Positions 56,120 to 64,000 of a DNA stretch of 64,000 nucleotides are shown piece by piece (the stretch's first letter is position 1; every line of letters starts with the position of its first letter). Source of the stretch: Hyperoodon ampullatus (Eukaryota; Chordata; Mammalia; Artiodactyla; Ziphiidae); NCBI GenBank assembly GCA_949752795.1, contig OX457070.1, forward strand, positions 29,249,088 through 29,313,087, written 5' to 3'. The position numbers and the translations under genes are program-made. The notes under the pieces were generated by a model, which saw nothing but the letters and a program-made list of their open reading frames with translations, was not told the origin of the DNA and did not search any database.

Positions 56120-57345
56120 CTCATACCTGCTTCTGTATTCAGTCTGTTGTGATATCTTGCTTTGGTTGGAGTAGATAAATAAAATTCGGCTTCATACAGA
56201 TTTGTAGTTGGAAAAAGTAGGAGTATTTTATTTATTTACTTTTTAAATATATTTTATTTTATTATTTATTTGGTTGCACCAGGTCTTAGTTGTGACAGGC
56301 GGGCTCCTTAGTTGTGGCTCGTGGGCTCCTTAGTTGCGGCTCGTGGGCTCCTTAGTTGCGGCTTGCCAGCTCCTTAGTTGCAGCACGTGGGCTCCTTAGT
56401 TGTGGCTCCAGGGCTCCTTTAGTTGTGGCTTGCCAGCTCAGTAGGAGTACTTTAATAGCCTTTTCAGATAATTGTGGATATCTTCTTTGATATGTCACCA
56501 AAACTGGACAGATGTCAGTTTCTGAAAGGTTAGTTGCAATGTAAGATCTGAAACCATATCAATGAATTTCTCATACTCAGCTGTGTTAAATTCCATTGGT
56601 TTGTCTTGCACTTTGAATAGGCCTTTTATTCATGACTGATTTTGTAACATCATGCATTGGTCATTGGAAAATAATGGCTCAGTGATTTATGCAGATCTTC
56701 CAAATGTAGACACAGTTCAGTTCATAATACCACATTTGTTAATATTATCACTGATTTCATCACCAAGTCTAGGTATTGGGAAGCTGTCAAGCTCATCCTG
56801 ATTTTCACTTGACAGCTCAAATTTTATCATTGGCAAAAAATACTATCAGTTTTTCTTGATTTGACAAGTTCACTTCATTCATTTTCAAGAACATGTCTGC
56901 TAAATACCCAAGTCTGAATTATCATAATTTGTCAATTGTTCTTTCTAATAAAAATGGTGTTCCACAAAAAAAAGCAGGTAGTTTAGCTCTCAATGCAAAC
57001 AATACCGTAAATGCATCCAGTACTTCAGTGTGCAGCAGAAGTGCTTTGTGCAAGGCTAATAACAAGATATGCACTCAAGGGTCATGTTTTAATAAAATTA
57101 ATGATTATTGCTCCATTATAGACATTCTTATATGAAGTTGGCCTTTTTGTTAAAATAGAAGTGCTTGGGGGTGAAGAATATGACTTCGTTGATTTGCGTT
57201 AAGGCCCCAGCAGTTTTATCTACTGTTGCTTTTGTATTAGTGCAAATGTTAACAAAGTGAATACTATAGAAAGTCTTGGTATTATTATAAAAATAGTCTT
57301 TACTTCTCTGACCACCCTGGAAGGGTCTTCGGGACCCCCCAGGAG
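56120..57345 (-). pseudogene. hAT-Charlie transposase fossil
   Basis: The minus strand reads as a degraded hAT transposase like those of Charlie elements and host genes derived from them (ZBED5, FAM200, GTF2IRD2-like). In order I can read a piece like TAGALTQINEV near 57200, then a LADMFLKMNEVNLS segment near 56900. Near 56470 comes YPQLSEKAIKVLL, leading into the hAT C-terminal dimerisation domain. That domain is broken by the SINE at 56231-56439 and continues at 56230-56120 with NRLNTEAGM. Frameshifts and stops are frequent. Both termini are missing or unrecognised, so transposon and host-gene retrocopy cannot be told apart. A functional product is very unlikely. Confidence 0.82.
56231..56439 (-). 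mobile_element. 5'-truncated CHR-type SINE made largely of 22-bp tandem units
   Basis: T/A-rich tail, 'ggttgcaccaggtcttagtt', then about seven copies of a 22-bp unit of the form 'agttgtggctcgtgggctcc' plus 'tt' from 56288 to 56439. The tRNA-like head and pol III promoter are absent. TSD agtaggagtatttta at 56216-56230 and agtaggagtacttta at 56440-56454, so the insertion ended inside the unit array. Confidence 0.9.
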
Positions 57346-57605
57346 TCCAGAGATCATAATTGATCTATGTGATCATGGGCAATGATAGCTTGTGGGCTCG
57401 AACACCTCAGTCAGCCTACCTGTGCCTCAGTTTTCTCAACTGTAAGGAGGGGCCTGGGTGGGTTCTCAGTTTCTCCACATTGTTGGACCCTGTTCGCTAG
57501 TTCTTGAAGCCCCTTCTCCCCCAGCAACTGTGCTACTGCTCCCTTTTCTCTTTTCCTCTCTCATGTCTTCTTTTCTCTCCAAAGCTCCTCCTCAGCCCAC
57601 TTCTT

Positions 57606-57822
57606 TTTTTTTTTTTTTTTTTTTTTTTTTTGCGGTACACGGGCGTCTCCCTGTTGTGGCCTCTCCCGTTGCAGAGCACAGGCTCTGGACACGCAGGCTC
57701 AGTAGCCATGGCTCACAGGCCCAGCCGCTCCGTGGCATGTGGGATCTTCCTGGACCGGGGCACGAACCCGTGTCCCCTGCATCGGCAGGTGGACTCTCAA
57801 GCACTGCGCCACCAGGGAAGCC
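57606..57822 (-). mobile_element. CHR SINE, short cetacean form
   Basis: Poly(T), 'gcggtacacgggcgtctccc', 'tcctggaccggggcacgaac', 'ccaccagggaagcc'. Perfect 13-bp TSD cagcccacttctt at 57593-57605 and 57823-57835. Confidence 0.96.
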
Positions 57823-57869
57823 CAGCCCACTTCTTATAGGTGGGTGTCCTCCTTGTTTCACCTGCTCCT

Positions 57870-59065
57870 TCGCTCCCTGGGTGATCTTATCCCCTCCCTG
57901 GTCTTTAACCATCAACCGCAGGCTGACAGCTTCCAAATCTCTATCTTTAGTCCAGATATCTGTCCTGGGCTCCAGTTCTGTGATTTAAGCTGCCCCTGGT
58001 ACCTCTCCACCTGTATGCCCTATAGGCATGTCACAGTCAACATGTCTAAACTGATTGCATCATCTTCCTCCACACATAGCCAGTCCTGGTTCATCCTTCA
58101 TCCACCTATCTAGTTAAGCCAGAAGCCCAGGAACTCCCCTTATCTGGCCCCCTTACTTCCATCATCGAATCACCCAGGCCTATCAGTTCTGCCCCCGAAA
58201 TATTTTCCCAAGCACTCCCTGCTCTCCAGTTCCGCCACCACTGCCTAGGACCGGGCCCTCATCATTTCTCACTCAAACTATTGCAAGAACCCTCTCCCTG
58301 GTCCCCTGTCCTCCCTTTCCAACCTATACTTTACAGCTTAGGCTGGAAATCTCAAGATACCTTCTCACAGGTTTTGGGGTTTTTTTCCATTAAATAAATA
58401 CATATTGTGTGCTTACTATGCCAGGCACTGTGCAGGGTGCTGGGGATACAACACAGAACACAACAGACAACAGTCCCTGGCCGACACAGTGTGATAGAGA
58501 GAAATGGGGGGGATGCTTGGGAACCCCTAGAAGCCTTAACTGGGGGTTAGCTAAGTCCAAGGGGTGGCCAGGGAACACTTCCGGAAGGAAGCAACACTCA
58601 GACTGCACAACTGGGTGGGAGTTAGCTAGAAGTGGTTGTTGTGTGGTGGTGAGAAAGCTTTCCTGGTAATTTGATCATCTCATTTCCCTGTTTAAAACGC
58701 CCTTTTGAGCTACACCACTGCCTGCAGTATAAAGTCCAAATTCCTGACCATGGAACACAACCTTTGTGGCTTCATCTGCTATTCCCCTGTATTCAGCCCA
58801 AGTTGCTTTCAGTTCCCCCAAATCCCGGCTCACTCTCTCACAGTTCCTGGCCTTTGCATACACACTTCCTCATGTCTTCCACCCTTCCCATCCTCTCTGA
58901 GTTACCAGTGTCAGCTGACTCAGGAGACCTTCTCTGACCTCTCCCACATAGACTTTGTGGCTCCGTCTCCTGTGCTGCCTACCTGTGCACACAGCTGGAC
59001 TTGTGTGCATTTATCACATCATTAGAGCCCGTCCAAGTGTGTCTCTGACTCTTGCTCCTACCTGC
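57870..59065 (+). repeat. L2 LINE fossil with an antisense L2 fragment inside
   Basis: 'tccaaatctctatctttagt', 'tcacagtcaacatgtctaaa', 'ctattgcaagaaccctctcc' and later 'gcagtataaagtccaaattc' and 'tcaggagaccttctctgacc' follow the L2 ORF2 end and 3' region. From about 58385 to 58665 an antisense L2 3' piece ('ccaggcactgtgcagggtgc', 'gtggccagggaacacttccg') interrupts it. Confidence 0.72.
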
Positions 59066-60675
59066 CAGTGCAGGATCCCAGGTCCTGCCTAGTTCCCACT
59101 CGCTCACCGCATGAGCATTTTGGGCATCCCCGGGGTGTGTGTCTCCCATGTGCTGGTGGATAAGGTTAGGCAGTTTAACCCCCTACCTCCTACCCCCACC
59201 CCTAGGTATCTTTTCCCCTCCTCCAGCTCTGCAACCTTTGCCCCTGACACACCCCATGGAGCTATCAGTTCTGCTGGACATTACCACACCCATCAGGCAC
59301 CCCGCCCCTGCTAGGAGTCACTGACATTTTGGCATGAGGTCAGCCAGCTCCACTATCAGAGCAGGGCTATGGGGCTTCTGGTGCCCCCATTGCCTTATAG
59401 AGCCATTGGCTTTGGCTCCACAGGTATGTCTAAATCACAGTTACCACCTTGGCTCAGAATTACCTCCTCCTTTCCACAGAGCAAAGCTTTTGACTCTGGA
59501 TCAGCTCATTGTACCTATTTCCTTCTTCCTTTAGAAAGAGTTGTTTCCCAACAGGCCTCCCAACTGCTCATGAAGATAGCTTCCCAAGGTTCTGCCCACC
59601 AGCGGACCAGACAAGTGTGACCTTCATCACCTTCCGTCTCCAGCCTGGAGGCAAAAAATGTATGGGTATTTATCTATTTAAAATAATAGATTATATAAGC
59701 AGTACTGAATATAGCTTAATCATTAAAAAATCCAAGCAGTTCAGAAATACATAGAATAAAAAGGTAAAGCTCCTCTTCCACCCCTTCCCCTGTCTTAAAG
59801 CTTACACTACTGGTAGTACTGGTTGCTTAACTATTTGGTGGAAATGTTCAGACTTTTTGCTCTGCTTTTACACATGTGTATGGCTTGCATAATATTTGAA
59901 AAATTATCTCTTTTTTCCTCCCTGGATTTTCCCCTTTTCCACTCTCACATTCATGGAGCTTATTTTGTCTTGAACCAGCTCTCCAGATTAGAAAATGGAA
60001 TCAACCTTCAGATGTCTCTGGCTTTTGTGTATCAAAAGCTTACATGCTTAGGGAAACTTCAGGATTTGCAGAATAGCTCATCGAAGGAAAAGGATCCTCT
60101 TGCATAGTCTGAATACTTTGACTAGAAACAAGATGGAAGAAGGATTTCACCTGAAGTGGCAAGACCCCCAACTCTTTGCAGCCTTCCCATCGCCCAGACT
60201 GGTTGGGGGCAGGAGACACAGGGGAGAAAGATCTGTGGTCTCTGGAGTCCCACCCTGCCTTCAAGCAGCTCACCTGGGCAGGCAGGAGTAAGATTCCAGA
60301 GAGCGGTGGCCACATGGTGGGACCAAGCTGTAGGGATGCAGGCAGCCTCGTCCTAGATTCCTCGCTGCCCACAGTGGCACAGAGCAGCAGAGGCTGCTAG
60401 ACTTGGCCTCAGCCACCTTCACAGCCCCTTCCTGTGTCCCATGTCTGGCACTTCTCAGGGTTCAGACACACCTAGAATTAAGTTGCCTGTTGGCAGGATG
60501 GAAACTCACCATAAACATTGAGTTGAGTTATAGAAACTAAAGTTTGGTTTCTTGCTCACCTGAATTTGTGAACTGAGATTTCTTCCTGTTGCTTGTACCA
60601 TTCATATTTTGCCACTTGTGAAAAAGATTTCACAATATATCTTGAAAATGTTTCCATAGAAGTAGATACAGATTT
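59066..60675. other. Unique or unassigned DNA
   Basis: No gene recognised. About 59650-59790 has the AT-rich look of an old repeat but I cannot assign it. Confidence 0.4.
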
Positions 60676-60679
60676 ATTC

Positions 60680-61110
60680 TTTTTAAAAAACTATTATTTT
60701 TTTAAAAATACAGGCTTATAGTAGGAAATTCTAACAATATTGAAGGAGAAAGCAGAAGTTCTCCAGTCATCCATTCCCATTCCCTAGGCATAATTACTGC
60801 TAACAGCTTTTTGAGTGTTCTAGAAGTTTCCTATGCAGATAAAGACGTGTATCTATTTCTGTGTAACTCTTTTTATATACAAATAATCTCAAACTACAGG
60901 TACTTATCTGCAACTCTTTTGATTCTTTATTTAACAATTTGACCTTTATTGTTAAATAAATCCTATTATTTAAGTAGATATAGTTTGACTTTATTTCTTT
61001 CAGTGATGCCCAGTATTCCGTAGAATGGATGTACCACATATGTTTAACCAGTTGATTGGCCTAAATTTCCAGATTTTTAGCTATTACCAATTAAGGGCAC
61101 AATGAACATA
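60680..61110 (-). repeat. Old L1-like fragment, antisense
   Basis: 'cattccctaggcataattac', 'tagaatggatgtaccacata' and 'agggcacaatgaacataata' follow the antisense ORF2 end of old L1-type elements, strongly diverged. Confidence 0.55.
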
Positions 61111-61330
61111 ATAATAGCTAGCATTTATTGATCACAGACATTGTTCTTAGTATATGGTAAGTCACATAACCCTTGTAACAGCCCAATGAGATATAGGCCC
61201 TGTTATTGCCCCTGCTTCACAAATAAAGGGACTAAGCCACAAAGAGGTCAGTAACTTTCCCATGGTCACATATGTGGTAGTACTAGGTCTGGAATTTGAA
61301 TCAGGCATCAGGTCCCAAGCCTAAACTTTA
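61110..61330 (-). repeat. MIR SINE, antisense
   Basis: 'agcatttattgatcacagac', 'gcccaatgagatataggccc' and 'ggaatttgaatcaggcatc' follow antisense MIR order. Confidence 0.8.
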
Positions 61331-61334
61331 AATT

Positions 61335-62228
61335 AGTACACCACAGTCCCTGTGTATATGCTGTGTACCTGTGCTGAGATATCCATAGAATACATTTGAA
61401 GCAGTGCAGCTGCTGGGTCAAAACAAATGCATGTTAAACTTTAATAGTGCTAAATGGTTAGGAGTTTATTTTATGAAGAGAGCAGCGTGCTTCTTTTCAT
61501 AATCAAGTACAGAACCCACTTGTTTCCTGAGAAGAGAAGGGCCACACCTCTTGTGCCCAGAGACCTCACTAGGTAAGGGTGTTTTCTTTGCGGTGGCCAG
61601 GGCTTCAGCTCTGAATCCTATCTAGCCTTCTCCTCTCTGGGCTGGACTGAGCTCCCAGGAGTCTTGGTAACCATGCTTATGCCCTATTACTAAGGCCACA
61701 GCCACAAGCTGCCAGAGAATTCAGCCCCTGGACTCCTTTTCTCTCTGTACCCTGTGGGTCTCTCAAGGGCGAGGGTACCTAACAACTAGGAGACTGCCCA
61801 GATTCCAGTTTCCTATTCTATCTGCAAGAAGAGACAATGGCAGCCACATAGAGAAACAGTTGGCTATTCTTTACTTCCCCACCTGAAGCTCCTACATCTA
61901 ACTGCAAGGGACATCAATGTGGGGCTTCTAGGCCTGGATCCACCCCGGACCTGCACAGAAGTGGGAGGTCAGAGTATGTGGCATGGCTTCTCCATGGCAG
62001 TGGAGAAAATGGAATCAACCTGATCTAACAATTCTACTTAAAGACTATAACGTAAGGATATAAATAAGGATGTGCACAGAGTCGGAATTATATATTGGCC
62101 AGCACTGTCCACTGTCAGTAACCTAAAGAGGCAATAACAAGGGATTAGTTAAATCGTGTTAGGTACACAGTGAAATACAAGAGATCCATTAGTTTACAGA
62201 CAAAACCGTCCGCAACTTATCGCTATGT
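61335..62228. other. Unique DNA
   Basis: No repeat or gene recognised. Confidence 0.4.
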
Positions 62229-62477
62229 CAGTGGTTCTCAAAGTGGGGTGATTTTGCCCCCATCCGCACCAGCATGGGATTATGTAGCAACGTTTGGGGA
62301 TGTTTTTGGTCATCACAACTTGGTGAGGGCGTTCGGTGGGGTGTGCTGCTGGCATCTAGTGGATAGAGAGAGGCCAAGGATGCTGCTAAACATCCTACAA
62401 TGAATGCACAGGACAGCTGCTCACAACAAAGAGTTATCCAGCCCAAAATGTCAGTAGTGCTGAGGGGAGAAATCCTG
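62229..62477 (+). mobile_element. MER20 hAT-Charlie DNA transposon
   Basis: Left end 'cagtggttctcaaagtgggg'. The interior 'ctggcatctagtggatagag', 'gatgctgctaaacatcctac' and 'gcccaaaatgtcagtagtgc' matches MER20 in order, and the right end is 'gagaaatcctg'. Length is close to the family norm. Flanking cgctatgt and ggctacag could be a decayed 8-bp TSD. Confidence 0.9.
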
Positions 62478-62554
62478 GGCTACAGGAGGGCAGACAGTGC
62501 CCAGCAAGTGGCTGTCACCATGACACTCTCCGTTTTTGTTAACAGGGGCAAACA

Positions 62555-62745
62555 CTTATGACTTATTCACCTGTAGCTTGCCACTGTTTTAAGTGGTTTA
62601 CACCCATTAACTCATTTAATCCTCACAAGAAGTCTATGAGGCAAGTTCCACTGTGATCATCCCATTTACAGATGAGGAACTGAGGCATAGAGCTGTAAAG
62701 TACTAGTTCAAGGTTCCCAGGGTAGCAGTCTAAGCTTGGCCTCTC
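62555..62745 (-). repeat. MIR SINE, antisense
   Basis: 'ctcatttaatcctcacaaga', 'catcccatttacagatgagg' and 'aaggttcccagggtagcagt' follow antisense MIR order. Confidence 0.85.
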
Positions 62746-63710
62746 ACAAGTGCTCATGGCAAGTGCTCCAGGACTTCTCTCCTCTCTCTGCTTCTTCCAG
62801 AACCTTGGAAGCACCAGGGGTTGTTTATATCTGTACAAAGAGAGAGAAAAAAAAAAAAAAAAAAACAGTCAACTGGTCCTTGTCTTTGATTCTGACATTT
62901 CCAGTGGCTTTTGTATTTTTTTCTTCAGAGGGTTTAACTGAAATGAGTACTGAGGGCAGAGATTATGGACAACCATGAAAATTTACTTGTTGAGTTTACA
63001 CGAAAAAATCCTCCTGTCACTCCTGCAGTGGTCTCTTAGGACTCTTTCAGCCTCTGGGCCTACAGTCTGGGCAGCTTGGATAGTAGATTTGCTTAGACGT
63101 GAGAGCAAACTTTATCATCCAGGAGGACAAGAAGGAGCTGGTGAGTCAGTTTTGGGACACCAGGGACACAGGGCTGTTCTGACTAGGCCCATAGTTTGGA
63201 TGAAGTGGGTACTTCTCCACAGGAGGCCTCCAACAGATGGGAAGTTGTAAATGGGGTGAGGATGGCAGAAGAAGTGGGAAGGGATCTGTTGGATCAAAGC
63301 CAACTTTTTACCAGAGGAAATACTTATTAATTATAGGAGGCCATAGGGTTGGCTTTGCCTCTGAGCGTGGGAGTAGTAAGCTGTGCTTTGGACAAACAGC
63401 CCCATCACTCAGCAGTAATTAGCAGCAACAATAGGCATCTTCACAGGACCAGATTGACAGGTGGCTCACAACACACAGCCTCAAGCCTGGCCTGGAACCA
63501 GGCTTGGACGCTACACCTGTGGAGCCAGTCAGCCCATGCTTGGGCAGCCTAAGAGGCATCGACACAGAAGTGACATACTCATTCTTGGGCCATTTGCTTT
63601 AAACTTGCTGAGAGGAACACAAAAGAAATGTAAGACACAGACCATACCCCCAGTCAAGAGAATCGAGGAGACAAGATTAAGTTTGAAAAGTTACAGTAGC
63701 ACAGAAATAT
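62746..63710. other. Unique DNA
   Basis: An 18-A run at about 62848-62865 is the only low-complexity feature. No gene recognised. Confidence 0.4.
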
Positions 63711-63712
63711 AC

Positions 63713-64000
63713 ATAACTGTCCCCCCATATCCGGGGATTGGTTCCAGGATCTTCCCTCCCTTCACCCCTAGAGATACCAAAATTCATGGATGTTCAAGTC
63801 TCCCGTATAGAATGGTATAGTATTTGCATATAAGTTATGCACATCCTCCCATATACCGTTTTTTTTTTTTTTTTTGGCCATGCTATGAGGCTTGCAGGAT
63901 CTTAGTTCTCCAACCAGGGATTGAACCCGGGCCATGGCAGTGAAAGTGCCGAGTCCTAACCACTGGACCACCAGGGAATTCCAGTATACTTTAAATCACC
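63713..64000 (+). mobile_element. MER2-type Tigger DNA transposon with nested SINE, cut by window end
   Basis: 'atatccggggattggttcca', 'agataccaaaattcatggat', 'tatagtatttgcatataagt' and 'gcacatcctcccatatac', resuming after the SINE with 'tatactttaaatcacc', match the left part of MER2. The right end lies beyond the window. Confidence 0.82.
63858..63982 (-). mobile_element. Short CHR-type SINE nested in MER2
   Basis: Poly(T), 'ttggccatgctatgaggctt', 'ccagggattgaacccgggcc', 'gaccaccagggaattcc'. It separates 'cccatatac' from 'tatactttaaatc', so 'tatac' is probably part of the TSD. Confidence 0.9.

Noticed and set aside
57458..57988. A 176-codon plus-strand open frame
   Set aside because: It crosses a SINE, including its poly(T) read as Phe, and continues into an L2 fossil.

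Overview
The window is mammalian nuclear DNA, almost certainly from a cetacean. The key evidence is 26 copies of the tRNA-derived CHR SINE family of whales, hippos and ruminants. It is recognised by its head (ggacttccctggtggc), a B-box (ggttcgannc) and a run of 'actgaagcccgcgcgcc' type units. Several copies are the short, about 215-bp deletion form that I associate with cetaceans, possibly toothed whales. The rest is ordinary eutherian repeat DNA: L1, L2, MIR, hAT (MER1, MER5, MER20, Charlie), Tigger and MLT1. I found no intact protein-coding gene, no rRNA or tRNA gene, no CRISPR array and no CpG island. The open frames over 60 codons that I looked at lie in repeats or have no recognisable protein similarity. 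The stretch is intergenic or, more likely on orientation bias, intronic.

Layout. 1-1195: reverse-strand L1 ORF2 reverse transcriptase cut by the window edge. 1.2-5.3 kb: MIRs, a CHR SINE, a nested SINE/L1 block with an 18-bp target-site duplication (TSD), an L2 and a complete MER1B transposon. 6.0-8.6 kb: one long L2 split by a SINE, an L1 and another SINE. 8.6-12 kb: SINEs and MIRs. 12.1-14.8 kb: a deep nest in which an old CR1/L3-like LINE holds a MER1 copy and an L1, and that L1 holds a SINE and an H3-3A (H3.3 histone) processed pseudogene. 15-24 kb: SINEs, two L2s and unique DNA including a candidate non-coding exon. 24-30.6 kb: a Tigger-type element, two (GT)n arrays and L1 fragments of several ages. 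31.2-31.8 kb: an MLT1 LTR inside a MIR. 32-42 kb: mostly unique DNA with SINEs. 42.4-48 kb: the most repeat-poor stretch, with an antisense L2 reverse-transcriptase fossil. 48.9-50.0 kb: a reverse-transcribed, polyadenylated copy of an endogenous retrovirus transcript. 52-54 kb: SINE and L1. 54.4-55.6 kb: unique DNA with clustered transcription-factor-like motifs. 55.8-57.3 kb: a hAT-Charlie transposase fossil broken by SINEs. 57.6-59.1 kb: SINE and L2. 59-64 kb: old L1, MIRs, MER20 and a MER2/Tigger element cut by the window end.

Nothing here works together as an operon or pathway. What links the features is L1-machinery retrotransposition. SINEs, L1s, the histone pseudogene and the retrovirus transcript copy all carry A/T-rich tails, and many have clean TSDs. 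Nearly all of them point to the minus strand. The most unusual items are the retrovirus transcript copy (48931-49999), the histone pseudogene nest, the orientation bias with its candidate exon, and the Charlie transposase fossil.
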